64,000 nucleotides of DNA from Mycobacterium sp. (GTDB taxonomy: Bacteria; Actinomycetota; Actinomycetes; Mycobacteriales; Mycobacteriaceae), in assembly GCA_016197405.1 (NCBI GenBank), contig JACPVR010000006.1, positions 1 through 64,000 on the forward strand, in the 5' to 3' direction. The notes below the pieces were generated by a model. That model was given only the letters and a program-made list of their open reading frames with translations, did not search any database and was not told the DNA's origin. Shown in pieces: positions 47,536 through 56,755 of this stretch. Each line of letters starts with the position of its first letter. Positions within the stretch are counted from its first letter, which is position 1. The position numbers and the translations under genes were made by a program.

Positions 47536-47672
47536 GGGGGAACCCCCTCGCGCAATAACGGAGCGGCCCAACGAGCAGGCGGCTCCGATCTGTGTGTGTT
47601 TATTGTCCTGTGGCTACTCTACCGTGCCCCGCTGCCGTGCGCTGGCAGGCCCACGGCGGCGAAGATCACAGC

Positions 47673-48767
47673 TCAGCGAGCGACCCCGCGCAGCCGTTCG
47701 ACAGCGAGCCGTCCGGCGCCGCCGACATCGACAGATGGCAGCGAATCAGGGTCGATCGCGGCGCTCACCTGGTGTTCCCCGCCGGTGGTCAGCGGGGTGT
47801 CGGCAGGCAGTCCCCGTTTGATCAGCGCCAAGGCGATCGGCCCGAGGTCGACATGGTCGACAACCGTGCCGACGCGCCCGACCGTGCGGCCTCCGGCCAG
47901 CAGCGGATCCCCGGTGACGGGCCGCTCTGTCGAGCCGTCCAGGTGGAGCAAGGCCAGCATCCGTGGCGGACGGCCCAGGTTGTGCACCCGGGCGACGGTT
48001 TCCTGTCCGCGATAGCAGCCCTTGTCCAGATGGACGGCTCCTGCGCCCGGCCCGCCGATCCAGCCGACCTCATGCGGGATGGTCCGGTCGTCGGTGTCGA
48101 CACCGAGACGTGGGCGCAGCGCGGCGACCCGGTGCGCTTCGAAGGCCCACACTCCGGCCGGCCGCACGCCCGCGGCCACCAACTGCTCGCGCAGGTCTGC
48201 TGCCGCGGAGCGGGGGACCAGTACGTCGATTTCGACGACATCGGTGCCCATGCCGGGCATCCGGCGCACAAAACCACCGCCCGGTAGCGCGACGGCCGTC
48301 ATCTCGGCAGGCAGGGCATCGATCCCCAACGCTGTGTGGATCGCCGGATCGTCCAGCCGTGGACCGAGCAGTGTCAGGACGGCGAGATCGGCGGGATCCA
48401 CGGTGACCTGTGCCCAGAACACCATCCGGCGCAGGTAGGCCAGCAGCGGCTCGGTACGCCACGGTTCGGTGTCCAGGTAGGTGACGCCGTCCAACTCGGT
48501 CTGAATCCAGTGGTCTTCGACCCGGCCCTGACCGTCCAGGCTGAGGTTCTCGGTGGATGCTCCGTCGGGCTGCGCACTGACGTGCTGCGACGAGATGTTG
48601 TGCAGCCAGCTCTGCCGCTCGGGGCCGGTCAGGGTGAGTACCCCGCGGTGTGAGCGATCGATGACGACGGCTGCGGTGGCTGCGGCCCGCTGCTCCCCGA
48701 GGGGGTCGCCGTAATGCCAGACGGCGCCAGCATCGGGTCCGGATTCGGGGGAGGGGACGGCTTTCAC
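47673..48767 (-). CDS. YgfZ/GcvT-like folate-binding protein
   Basis: 364 residues from a GTG. The YgfZ signature KGCYRGQE is present, with the GcvT-like fold around it (DRSHRGVLTLTGPERQSWLHN). Members help repair or assemble Fe-S clusters and are not glycine cleavage enzymes. It corresponds to Rv0811c. TAGAGT on the - strand ends 6 nt before the start. It diverges from pabC. Confidence 0.87.
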   Translation of the reverse strand: MKAVPSPESGPDAGAVWHYGDPLGEQRAAATAAVVIDRSHRGVLTLTGPERQSWLHNISSQHVSAQPDGASTENLSLDGQGRVEDHWIQTELDGVTYLDTEPWRTEPLLAYLRRMVFWAQVTVDPADLAVLTLLGPRLDDPAIHTALGIDALPAEMTAVALPGGGFVRRMPGMGTDVVEIDVLVPRSAAADLREQLVAAGVRPAGVWAFEAHRVAALRPRLGVDTDDRTIPHEVGWIGGPGAGAVHLDKGCYRGQETVARVHNLGRPPRMLALLHLDGSTERPVTGDPLLAGGRTVGRVGTVVDHVDLGPIALALIKRGLPADTPLTTGGEHQVSAAIDPDSLPSVDVGGAGRLAVERLRGVAR

Positions 48768-48773
48768 ATTTCA

Positions 48774-48779
48774 ACTCTA
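48774..48779 (-). promoter_or_regulatory. -10 hexamer TAGAGT for the ygfZ-like gene
   Basis: On the - strand TAGAGT ends 6 nt before the GTG at 48767, as in a leaderless transcript. Confidence 0.45.
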
Positions 48780-48818
48780 CGGTCTTGGCGGGCGCGTTGT
48801 TCCCGCCAGCAGGGGCGA

Positions 48819-48824
48819 TAGGCT
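48819..48824 (+). promoter_or_regulatory. -10 hexamer TAGGCT for pabC
   Basis: TAGGCT ends 8 nt before the pabC ATG at 48833, as in a leaderless transcript. Confidence 0.45.
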
Positions 48825-48832
48825 CATCGGTC

Positions 48833-49726
48833 ATGGCAGTGCTGGTGACGCTCGACGGACAGTCCCACGATCCGGATGCGCCGTTGCTGCATGCCGACGA
48901 CCTTGCCGTGGTGCGCGGTGACGGTGTCTTCGAGACCTTGCTGGTGCGCGCCGGGGCGGCCTGCCTGGTCGAATCGCATCTGCAGCGGCTGACGCACTCG
49001 GCGCGGCTGATGGATCTGCCCGAGCCGGAACTGCCGGTCTGGCGCGACGCGATCAACGTGGCTGCCGCGCAGTGGGCCGCTGAAAGTACCGAGGAGGCCG
49101 CGTTGCGGCTGGTGTACAGCCGGGGACGCGAGGGCGGATCGCCCCCTACGGCGTTCATCACGGTGCAGCCGCTGGCCGACCGCGTCGCTGTAGCGCGCCG
49201 CCACGGTGTTGCCGCGATCTCGCTACAACGTGGCCTGCCGGCCGTCGCGACCGAAAGCGGCACCGCCGCCGATGAGATGCCCTGGCTGCTGGCCGGCGCG
49301 AAGACGCTGTCCTATGCCGTCAACATGAGTGCGCTTCGGCATGCCGCTCGCCAGGGCGCCGACGATGTGGTGTTCGTCAGCTCCGATGGCTACATCCTGG
49401 AGGGGCCCCGGTCGACGGTTGTCATTGCGGCTGACAGCGAAATTCCCGGCGGGCCACCATGCCTGCTGACGCCGCCGCCGTGGTATCCGATCCTGCGCGG
49501 CACGACGCAGCGGGCACTGTTCGAGGTGGCCCGTGACAAGGGTTACGACTGCGACTACCGTGCCCTGCGACCTGCTGATCTGATTGCCGCACAAGGTGTT
49601 TGGCTCATATCGGCGATAACTCTCGGCGCCCGGGTGCACACATTGGACGGCCGGGCGCTGCGGCCCGCGCCACTGGCCGCCGAATTCGCCACCCTGGTGG
49701 ACGCCGCGGTGCTCAGCGACCGCTGA
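48833..49726 (+). CDS. pabC: Fold-type IV PLP enzyme: aminodeoxychorismate lyase-like
   Basis: 297 residues. The catalytic Lys is in LLAGAKTLSYAVNM, and GYILEGPRSTV holds the Glu that binds the pyridine nitrogen. VRGDGVFETLLV near the start is typical of class IV aminotransferases. It is more like 4-amino-4-deoxychorismate lyase (folate synthesis) than branched-chain aminotransferase, but D-amino acid aminotransferase cannot be excluded. It corresponds to Rv0812. Confidence 0.85.
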   Translation: MAVLVTLDGQSHDPDAPLLHADDLAVVRGDGVFETLLVRAGAACLVESHLQRLTHSARLMDLPEPELPVWRDAINVAAAQWAAESTEEAALRLVYSRGREGGSPPTAFITVQPLADRVAVARRHGVAAISLQRGLPAVATESGTAADEMPWLLAGAKTLSYAVNMSALRHAARQGADDVVFVSSDGYILEGPRSTVVIAADSEIPGGPPCLLTPPPWYPILRGTTQRALFEVARDKGYDCDYRALRPADLIAAQGVWLISAITLGARVHTLDGRALRPAPLAAEFATLVDAAVLSDR

Positions 49727-49779
49727 GGCAGAAAAGCGGTTGTCGCCGCGGCGGGGCGCGAGTACTTTTGGCCGTACAC

Positions 49780-49898
49780 AGGGAAGGAGGTGGTCCGACA
49801 AATTGATTGACTTATGGACATGTGAGGTGGCTGCCCGCTAGCAGCACCAGGGTGCGAGGAACTCACCTGCGAGCGCTGGCGAATTCCTAGCAGCCACC
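49780..49898 (+). ncRNA. Candidate structured RNA downstream of pabC
   Basis: 49826-49898 is a compact 73-nt domain closed by a perfect 9-bp stem (GGTGGCTGC at 49826-49834 with 49890-49898). Inside, GCAC-CAGG-GTGC (49844-49855) forms a small hairpin and GCTGG/CTAGC a further 5-bp stem. AAGGAGG lies upstream, before a 12-codon TTG frame. A strong hairpin follows at once. The T-loop of a tRNA is absent. It may be a leader/attenuator or small RNA; no family was recognised. Confidence 0.45.
49803..49841 (+). CDS. Possible 12-codon leader peptide
   Basis: A TTG 15 bases after AAGGAGG opens a short frame that would encode a peptide ending TCEVAAR and stopping at TAG (49839-49841), inside the following stem-loop. 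Ribosome stalling here could change that fold. The peptide has one Cys and one Trp. The spacing to the ribosome-binding site is long, so this is weak evidence. Confidence 0.3.
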   Translation: MIDLWTCEVAAR

Positions 49899-49949
49899 CG
49901 GCCCCCGAGCCCCCGGTTAGTCCAACCAGGAACTACGGCTCGGGGGCCG
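49899..49949. terminator. Strong GC-rich hairpin, likely bidirectional terminator
   Basis: A 13-bp stem (core GGCCCCCGAGCC at 49900-49911 with 49937-49948) encloses a small GGTT/AACC hairpin (49915-49918 with 49924-49927). It lies between the + strand pabC unit and the - strand lipoprotein gene. There is no T-tract, as usual in mycobacteria. Confidence 0.7.
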
Positions 49950-49974
49950 CCCCATATCCAGACCTCTGCGGTCG

Positions 49975-50403
49975 TCAGGATCCGGGAGGCGCCGGCATCA
50001 ACGACTGGCAGGCCTGCATCGCGCTGTCCCATGTCGAGCTGTCGACTCCCGGTGGGGCGGGCGGCTTCTGGCCCGCTTGCGGTGCACCCGACGGCGGTGC
50101 GCCCGAAGGCGGTGGACCGCTGGGGCGTTCACCGCTGGGCGGCGGACCCCCCGAGCCTCCGGGTCCGCCCTCCGGTGGCGCCGGCACTCCGTGGGACGTC
50201 AGGCAATCACTGAACGCCTGTTGGCCCGAACCCGTGGCCGTGGTTGCGGCTGTGGAGGACGAACTGGTCGCTGTCGTCGATGCCGATGACGACGAAGCGG
50301 TCGGTGACGTCGAGTCCGATGACGAGCATGCCACCACTCCACCGATCAATGCCGCCGCCAACGCTGATACCGCGGCGGTGCGTCGCATGACGTGTTGTTT
50401 CAC
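49975..50403 (-). CDS. Small Pro/Gly-rich lipoprotein, paralogue A
   Basis: 142 residues. A signal peptide ends in the lipobox GGVVACSSS (Cys near residue 26). A Ser/Thr-rich linker, then FSDCLTSHGVPAPP, a Gly/Pro/Ser repeat region (several PPSG units) and GVDSSTWDSAMQACQSL follow. The two distal Cys residues are probably disulfide-bonded. A related, shorter copy lies at 57501-57764 with the same CLxxHGV and VDxSTWDxAxxAC blocks. The function is unknown. It diverges from the LuxR-type regulator. Confidence 0.75.
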   Translation of the reverse strand: MKQHVMRRTAAVSALAAALIGGVVACSSSDSTSPTASSSSASTTATSSSSTAATTATGSGQQAFSDCLTSHGVPAPPEGGPGGSGGPPPSGERPSGPPPSGAPPSGAPQAGQKPPAPPGVDSSTWDSAMQACQSLMPAPPGS

Positions 50404-50562
50404 AGGATTCCCTTCGGTTGTGTCCTGTCTGTGAAACTAGAAATGCGATATGGGCGGACAGTAGCGAGAAACTATTAGCCGGCTGTGAAGATGGCGCGCC
50501 GCGCGGGCCAAGAGTTCGTCTGTCGATGTTGGATACCGGGCGCATGGCGGCCGCGGGGTCCC

Positions 50563-50568
50563 TAGTAT
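50563..50568 (+). promoter_or_regulatory. -10 hexamer TAGTAT for the LuxR-type regulator
   Basis: TAGTAT ends 6 nt before the ATG at 50575, as in a leaderless start. The 171-base gap to the lipoprotein gene holds no other clear element. Confidence 0.45.
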
Positions 50569-50574
50569 TTCGGC

Positions 50575-53217
50575 ATGGGGGGCGGGTGGCCGCTGACGGG
50601 TCGCGCAGCAGAATTGGAAGTGATCGCCGATGCGTTGGGAGCGCACAGCGCTTTCGGCGGTGTAGTGCTTGTCGGTCCGGCGGGTGTCGGCAAGACTCGA
50701 CTGGCTGCTGAAGTGGCGCGCCTTGCGCGACGGCAGGGTTGGGCAACCAAGGCCGTGACCGGCACTTACGCCGCCAGGGCGATTCCGATGGGTGCCTTCA
50801 TGGAATGGGCCGACGGCCTCGACGGAGACCCGTTGACAGTAGTTCGTCAGGTGATCGACGCGATCACGGCGCATGACGGAGATGCTCCGACACTCATCAC
50901 TGTCGATGATGCGCACCTACTCGATGAGATTTCGGTATTCGTGTTGTGCCAGATCATCGTTCGCCGTGCAGCTGCGGTAATCGTCACCATTCGCTCCGGC
51001 GAGCCTGTGCCGCAACCGTTGACCGCGTTGTGGAAAGACGACCGGCTGCGACGATTGGACTTGCAGCCATTGTCCCGGTACGAATCCGATGCCTTGCTTT
51101 CTGCCGTTTTGGGCGGGCCCGTCGGGCCCGACTGCGCCGAACGAATGTGGCGACTGACGCAGGGAAACGTGCTGTTCCTCAATCGAATCGTCGAACAGGA
51201 GCTGGGCTCTGGTGCACTGATGATGGAGGGCGGCGAATGGATATGGGCGGGCCCGATACATGTCTCCGCATCGTTGGTCGACGTGGTCGAAGCACAGATC
51301 GGAAACGCCCCGAAGCCGGTCGTTGACGTCGTCGACCTGGTTACGGTGGCTGAGCCGCTGGAGTTGGACTGTCTTGTCAGGCTCGCTGACTCCGAAGCGA
51401 TCGAGGAAGCTGAGACCCGCGGTCTGATAACGCTTTCGTCGGCATCGACAGGTGATGTCGCGACGGTCGGCCACCCTCTGTACGCCGAGCTGCGCATGGC
51501 CACGTCCGGGCTCTGGCGACTCAGGCGGCTGCGGGGCCGGGTCGCCGAGGCGTTACTGGCGGGAGGCCCAAGCCTGGACGGCGTCGATCCGATCCGATTG
51601 GGTCTGCTGTGGATCGACTCGGACCTGGTCCCGGACAGTTCCGTGCTCGTTGCCGCGGCCTGGACGGCGATCGCGCGCCTGGACCTGATGCTGACCGAGC
51701 GTTTCGCACAGGCCGCGTGCCGTGCCGGGGCGGGTCTGGACTGTCAACTGCTGCGTGCCCAGATGCTCATCCTGCTGAACAAGGGGCAGACCGCCGATAC
51801 CCTGCTGGGCGCAATCTACCGGCAGGAGCTGCCGGATCCTGTCCGGTCCACGGTTGTGCAGTTGCGAGCCACCAATCTTTTGTGGACTCTCGGCAAGGTC
51901 GAGGAGTCATGGAAGTTGGTCGATGACGTGCTGGCCAATTCCGTGGGGGTTGTGAGGCAGGGGGCACAGGCCTTCAGAGCGTTCCAGCTGGCTGTCGCCG
52001 CCCGTCCGGCGGAGGCGATTGCGCTCGCCGGCGCTATCGATAGATCCCAATTACCGCCACTTCCAGCACTTCTCGCCATCTGGTCGCTCACCATCGCGGC
52101 AGGGGATCTCGGGCAGGCGCAACGAGCCGCCGAATACGCGCTGGAGGGGGCTGCTCTTGTCGCCCGTTCACCGGAGATCAGTTATCAGGCGCTCCCGCTG
52201 GTTGATTTTCATGTCGTGGCAGTCGCCTTGGGTGGTGATGTGAAACAGGCCGAAGCAGTCGCAGAATTCAGCTATCGGCAGTGCGCTGATCTGCCGGGCA
52301 TCACCAAGTCGGTCGCGACAGCGATTCGCGGGATGGCAGCGCTGTACGGCGGGGACCTCTCGACCGCGACCGAATACCTCGGCTCCGCGCTCGGCGATTT
52401 CGGCGACTTTCACGCAGACGATGCGCCGTCCTATCACCACAACGGGACGGCGTATCAGTTCATGGTGCACAACACCGACGCGCTGGCTCGCACCGGAGCT
52501 ACCGATGAAGCACTACGAGCACTCGAACAGGTGGAAACGTTTCGTCACCCGGCGCTGCAATACATCGAGTCGGATCGCCTGGTGGCCAAGGCCTGGGTGG
52601 CCGCAGCGCGCGGACGTACCAGCCAGGCGCAAAAACTGGCGTTGCAGGCGGCGGAACTCGCCCGTGGCCACGGGCAATCGGGACGGGAAGTCATCTGTTT
52701 ACAGACGGCAATCCATTTTGGCCATGCCCAGTGTGCCGCCCGCTTGCGTGAGTTGGCGGATCAGGTCGATGGGCCGCGAGCGATGGTCGCGGCTCGATGG
52801 GGCGACGGACTGCGCACCGGGGACGGCGATGCCCTCCTCGCCGCCTCAGAGGAATTCGAGTCGCTCGGTGACCGCCTGGCTGCCGCGGACACTGCCGCGC
52901 ATGCCGCGCAGGCATTCACGCGGCAAAGCCGTCGCGGCGCGGCTTTGACCGCTAGCCTCCGCGCTACCCGCATCGCAGCCGATTGCGGCGCCAAGACACC
53001 CGCCACTGATGCCGTCGCGACACCGCTGCCGCTGTCTCGCAGAGAACGGGAGATCGCAATGATGGTCGCGGAGGGGCTGTCCAACAGGCGCATCGCTGAG
53101 GCTCTGGTTTTGTCGGTGCGGACTGTCGAGGGACATGTGCAACGCATCTTCTCGCGGGTCGGGGTGAACAGCAGGGCCGAACTGGCTCGGCTGATGACGG
53201 AGTCCGCCGGACGCTGA
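50575..53217 (+). CDS. Large ATP-binding LuxR-family (LAL) transcriptional regulator
   Basis: 880 residues. Walker A is GPAGVGKT (residues 34-41) and Walker B is TLITVDDAHLLD, giving an AAA/STAND ATPase domain. A long helical (TPR-like) middle follows to about residue 800. The C-terminal LuxR helix-turn-helix includes LSRREREIAMMVAEGLSNRRIAEALVLSVRTVEGHV, split here by position 815-860. ATP-dependent oligomerisation probably controls DNA binding. It heads the accessory stretch with a P450 and an ABC transporter and may regulate them; inferred. Confidence 0.9.
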   Translation: MGGGWPLTGRAAELEVIADALGAHSAFGGVVLVGPAGVGKTRLAAEVARLARRQGWATKAVTGTYAARAIPMGAFMEWADGLDGDPLTVVRQVIDAITAHDGDAPTLITVDDAHLLDEISVFVLCQIIVRRAAAVIVTIRSGEPVPQPLTALWKDDRLRRLDLQPLSRYESDALLSAVLGGPVGPDCAERMWRLTQGNVLFLNRIVEQELGSGALMMEGGEWIWAGPIHVSASLVDVVEAQIGNAPKPVVDVVDLVTVAEPLELDCLVRLADSEAIEEAETRGLITLSSASTGDVATVGHPLYAELRMATSGLWRLRRLRGRVAEALLAGGPSLDGVDPIRLGLLWIDSDLVPDSSVLVAAAWTAIARLDLMLTERFAQAACRAGAGLDCQLLRAQMLILLNKGQTADTLLGAIYRQELPDPVRSTVVQLRATNLLWTLGKVEESWKLVDDVLANSVGVVRQGAQAFRAFQLAVAARPAEAIALAGAIDRSQLPPLPALLAIWSLTIAAGDLGQAQRAAEYALEGAALVARSPEISYQALPLVDFHVVAVALGGDVKQAEAVAEFSYRQCADLPGITKSVATAIRGMAALYGGDLSTATEYLGSALGDFGDFHADDAPSYHHNGTAYQFMVHNTDALARTGATDEALRALEQVETFRHPALQYIESDRLVAKAWVAAARGRTSQAQKLALQAAELARGHGQSGREVICLQTAIHFGHAQCAARLRELADQVDGPRAMVAARWGDGLRTGDGDALLAASEEFESLGDRLAAADTAAHAAQAFTRQSRRGAALTASLRATRIAADCGAKTPATDAVATPLPLSRREREIAMMVAEGLSNRRIAEALVLSVRTVEGHVQRIFSRVGVNSRAELARLMTESAGR

Positions 53218-53298
53218 CCGCGCGCTCGACCTGTGAGCACTGAAGTCGGGTGCTGCGCTACGTAAAGAGCACACGAGGAATACGTGTAACAGTGGCGC

Positions 53299-53502
53299 AT
53301 GGCCCCTACCGCGAACGACGCCGTCGAGGCCGCGTTGCGAAGGCTTCCAGAGGCGCATTCATTGCTGCTGCGCCTACGGGCGGCGGGCACTGCGGATGAC
53401 GTCATCTGCGACTACCTGCGCATCGAACCCGAAGGGTTGGTGCCACTGCTTGCCGTGGCCACCCACAAGTTGGCAACCGAATTGGCCCGCGGTTGCTGGT
53501 AG
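53299..53502 (+). CDS. 67-residue sigma-70 region 4-like small protein
   Basis: The spacing LRRLPEAHSLLLRLRAAGTA, then ICDYLRIEPEGLVPLL and ATHKLATEL, resembles the helix-turn-helix of sigma factor region 4 (LPxxxxxxLxLR...I...L.I....V). No region 2 or other domain is present. Similar free-standing small proteins occur next to regulators in mycobacteria. It could bind DNA or the RNA polymerase beta flap; no evidence shows which. It follows the LAL regulator by 81 bases. Confidence 0.55.
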   Translation: MAPTANDAVEAALRRLPEAHSLLLRLRAAGTADDVICDYLRIEPEGLVPLLAVATHKLATELARGCW

Positions 53503-53627
53503 AGGTGTCGTGAAGCAACACGCCGGCCGCAGGAGATTGCGTACCCGGCTACGCTTCCGACCCCCGTTCCCTGGGTCGATGTTGGACGGGATGCCGAATT
53601 GCGGCGACCGACGATCGGGGGAACAAA

Positions 53628-55007
53628 ATGGTGGGAGTCGTCGACAGCGATGCCGTGCTCAGCGAGCTACCACTGGCACCGAGAAACCCGTTGCCGGTCC
53701 GGCACCAGCTGCGGGCGGTACGAACGTTTCATACCGGCATGGAGGAACTGCGGGACGCGGGTGGGCCCGTGACGCGGTTACGGCTGGGACCGCGGTGGGT
53801 CTTTCCTCCGGTCGTGGTCGCCACCTCTCCCGCGGCGGCTCGCGACGTCCTGGGCCGGTCCGAGGGACACATCGACAAAGCTCGGGTGCACCACGAGATG
53901 CGCCGGCTACTCGGCGCCAACCTGTTCGACATGACCCATGAGCCATGGTTGCCGCGTCGGCGGGCACTGCAACCGGTCTTCACCAAACAGAACGTGGGAG
54001 CCTTTGCCGGACACATGGCACAGGCCGCTCAGACGGTGTCCGACGCCTGGGTGGGCGGAGCGGTGGTCGATCTGGACACCGAGTGCCGCAAGCTGACCCT
54101 CCGGGCGCTCGGCCGATCCGTGCTCGGCCTGGATCTCGACGAGCACGCGGATTCGGTCGGCGCATCGTTGCGTGTGGCGTTGGAATACATTGCCAACCGG
54201 TCGATGCAGCCGATGGCCGTGCCACGCTGGCTCCCGACCCCGGCGAGGCGCCAGGCACGTGCCGCAAGTGCGGACCTGCGACGGATCGCGGGAAAGATCT
54301 TGCAGGCCTGTCGAGTTGATCCGGACCGCGACGCCCCGCTGGTACGCGCCCTGATGGCCGCAACCGACCCGGCGACAGGCCAGCCACTGACCGACGACGA
54401 GATCCGCGACGAACTGATCGTCTTCATGCTGGCCGGTCATGACACGACGGCAACCGCCCTGGCCTACTCGCTGTGGGCACTTGGCCGCCACCGCGACATC
54501 CAGGACAAGGTACGGGCAGAGGTGAGTCGCATCGGTGGCCGCGAGCTGACGCCGGCCGATCTGACCGCGCTGCGATACACCGTCCAGGTCCTCCACGAGT
54601 CGTTGCGGCTGTGCCCTCCGGGAGCGGCGACCGCCCGGATCGCGCTGCGAGACACCGAGGTCGGCGGGTATCGCGTCGAGGCGGGCACCATGCTTGTGGT
54701 GGGGATTTACGCGCTGCATCGTGATCCTGCCCTGTGGCACCGGCCGCTGGACTTCGACCCGGACCGGTTTGATCCGGTCTACTCGGAAGGACGGGAGCGT
54801 TGGCAGTATCTGCCCTTCGGCGCCGGGCCGCGTTCCTGCATCGGCGATCACTTCGCGATGCTTGAGGCCACCTTGGCGCTGGCGACCATCGTCCGGGGCG
54901 CCGACATCGATTCGATCGACGCAAGCTTCCCGCTGAGCGTGCCGTTCACCACCGCCGCCGCCTCTCCAGTTCGTGCACGGGTTTCGCCGCGGCCACACCC
55001 CTTATAG
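53628..55007 (+). CDS. Cytochrome P450
   Basis: 459 residues. The I-helix has FMLAGHDTTATA, the K-helix ExxR is in HESLRLCPP, and the haem loop FGAGPRSCIGDHFAMLEA carries Cys404. It belongs to the long P450 type with a full N-terminal region, of the CYP132/CYP138-like sort rather than the CYP126 type nearby. Redox partners are not encoded here. GGGGG lies 5 bases upstream of the ATG. The substrate is unknown. Confidence 0.87.
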   Translation: MVGVVDSDAVLSELPLAPRNPLPVRHQLRAVRTFHTGMEELRDAGGPVTRLRLGPRWVFPPVVVATSPAAARDVLGRSEGHIDKARVHHEMRRLLGANLFDMTHEPWLPRRRALQPVFTKQNVGAFAGHMAQAAQTVSDAWVGGAVVDLDTECRKLTLRALGRSVLGLDLDEHADSVGASLRVALEYIANRSMQPMAVPRWLPTPARRQARAASADLRRIAGKILQACRVDPDRDAPLVRALMAATDPATGQPLTDDEIRDELIVFMLAGHDTTATALAYSLWALGRHRDIQDKVRAEVSRIGGRELTPADLTALRYTVQVLHESLRLCPPGAATARIALRDTEVGGYRVEAGTMLVVGIYALHRDPALWHRPLDFDPDRFDPVYSEGRERWQYLPFGAGPRSCIGDHFAMLEATLALATIVRGADIDSIDASFPLSVPFTTAAASPVRARVSPRPHPL

Positions 55008-55064
55008 GTACGGGCCACCCAATCCGGTTGAGCGCATTTCTGGCGCAATGTCGCGCTCTGCGCG

Positions 55065-55931
55065 ATGATGCCGCGCATGCGCAATGGGTTGATGACGATC
55101 GGTGCCGTAGCGGTGACGCTGACGATATTGGTGGTGGGTTGTTCCCCCACCGAGCAGGAGTCGACGACGGCGACCGGCGACGGTACGTGCGCCAAGGGCG
55201 CCCTGGCGACGCTGAAGTCCGGTGTGCTGACCTTTGGCACCGACCAGCCGGCGTACCCGCCGTGGTTCGTCGACGACGACCCGGGCAACGGCAAGGGATT
55301 CGAGTCGGCTGTCGCCTACGCCGTGGCCGACAAGCTGGGCTACACCGCCGACCACGTGCAGTGGGTTCGGGTTCCCTTCAACGCGGCCATCGCCCCGGGG
55401 CCCAAGCCGTTCGACGCCAACCTCAACGAATTCTCGATCACCGACGAGCGCAAGCAGGCGGTCGACTTCTCCTCGCCGTACTACGACGTCACGCAGGCTG
55501 TGGTCACCATCAAGTCCTCACCGGCGGCCAAGGTCACCACGCTGGACGGCCTGCGCGGTCTGCGCCTCGGCGCCCAGGTCGGTACGACCAGCTATGTCGC
55601 CGCCGAGGCTCTGGGGGCCAAGGAGACCGTCGCGGTGTACAACAACAACGACGACGCCAAGGCTGCGCTGACGAACGGGCAGATCGATGCGCTCGTCCTT
55701 GACCTGCCCACCGCGTTCCAGGTGCAAAGCGAGCTGACCGATGGCGTCATCGTCGGTCAATTGCCTTCCGGGACAGACAAACCCGAACAATTCGGCATAG
55801 TGCTGGACAGGGGCAGTGCACTGACGTCATGCGTGTCGGGCGCAGTGGATGCCTTACGGTCCGACGGCACGCTCACCAAGCTGCAGCAGCAATGGCTGGC
55901 CGAAGCCGGGAACGCCCCGGAGCTCAAGTGA
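55065..55931 (+). CDS. Polar amino acid ABC transporter substrate-binding lipoprotein
   Basis: 288 residues; Met at 55068 and 55077 are alternative starts. The lipobox is ILVVGCSP. The periplasmic-binding fold of the glutamine/polar amino acid type is seen in GVLTFGTDQPAYPPWF, FDANLNEFSITDERKQAVDFSSPYY and GAQVGTTSYVAAE. It would capture an amino acid outside the membrane. The stop overlaps the permease GTG by 3-4 bases. Confidence 0.9.
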   Translation: MMPRMRNGLMTIGAVAVTLTILVVGCSPTEQESTTATGDGTCAKGALATLKSGVLTFGTDQPAYPPWFVDDDPGNGKGFESAVAYAVADKLGYTADHVQWVRVPFNAAIAPGPKPFDANLNEFSITDERKQAVDFSSPYYDVTQAVVTIKSSPAAKVTTLDGLRGLRLGAQVGTTSYVAAEALGAKETVAVYNNNDDAKAALTNGQIDALVLDLPTAFQVQSELTDGVIVGQLPSGTDKPEQFGIVLDRGSALTSCVSGAVDALRSDGTLTKLQQQWLAEAGNAPELK

Positions 55932-56755
55932 CGGTGCTGGCCGCCGAGCGCATTGCCTACCGGCGGTCACGCGCGCGCCGCTCCACGCTGGTTGCCTTCG
56001 GCTCGACGGTGCTCTTCGCCGTGGTGGCCGTCGTGGCGACGACGTCGTCACCCGGCTGGCCTCGCGTGCGCGAGTCGTTCTTCAATCTGCGGGTGGGCTG
56101 GGACAGCCTGCCCGCCGTGCTCGACGGCCTGTGGCTCAACGTGCGAGTACTCGTGGTGTGTCAGATCCTGATCCTGATCTTCGGGCTGACGCTCGCGGCC
56201 CTGCGCACGCTGCGCGGGCCGGTGTGGTTCCCGGTGCGTGGCCTGGCCACCGGCTATGTGGACCTGTTTCGCGGACTGCCGTTGATCATCTGCCTGTACC
56301 TTGTCGGCTTCGGCCTGCCCGGTCTGCGACTGTCCGGGATTCCGAACAATCCGGTGTTGTTGGGTGGCCTCGCACTGGTATTGGTGTATTCGGCCTACGT
56401 CGCCGAGGTCTTCCGCGCAGGTATCGAGTCGGTGCACCCGTCGCAGTTGGCGGCGGCGAAGTCGCTCGGGCTGAACTATCAGCGCACCATGCGCCTCGTC
56501 GTGCTCCCGCAGGCGGCCCGCCGGGTGACACCCGCTCTGTTGAACGATTTCGTCGCCCTGCAGAAGGACTGCGGACTGATCTCGGTGCTGGGGGCCGTCG
56601 ATGCCGTACGGGCGGCGCAGATCCAGGTGGCCACCAGTTACAACTTCACGCCCTACGTGGTCGCTGGATTGTTATTCGTGGCGCTGGCGGTGCCGTCGGC
56701 GCGGCTGGCCGACTGGGCGAGTCGGCGCGCGGCAACCCGCCAGGGTGCGCTGTGA
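55928..56755 (+). CDS. Polar amino acid ABC transporter permease
   Basis: About 275 residues. Five or so membrane helices and the EAA loop (SLGLNYQRTMRLVVLPQAAR) typical of His/Gln-type permeases. FRGLPLIICLYLVGFGLP is also characteristic. GTG start overlaps the binding-protein stop; the stop overlaps the ATPase GTG. It probably forms a homodimer. Confidence 0.9.
   Translation: MTVLAAERIAYRRSRARRSTLVAFGSTVLFAVVAVVATTSSPGWPRVRESFFNLRVGWDSLPAVLDGLWLNVRVLVVCQILILIFGLTLAALRTLRGPVWFPVRGLATGYVDLFRGLPLIICLYLVGFGLPGLRLSGIPNNPVLLGGLALVLVYSAYVAEVFRAGIESVHPSQLAAAKSLGLNYQRTMRLVVLPQAARRVTPALLNDFVALQKDCGLISVLGAVDAVRAAQIQVATSYNFTPYVVAGLLFVALAVPSARLADWASRRAATRQGAL

Noticed and set aside
49826..49898. A 73-nt cloverleaf-like sequence as a tRNA
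   Set aside because: No T-loop consensus, no anticodon stem of the right size and no 3' CCA pattern.
50031..50170. Short tandem GC-rich repeats that could suggest a CRISPR or satellite
   Set aside because: They encode the PPSG repeats of the lipoprotein; there are no spacers.
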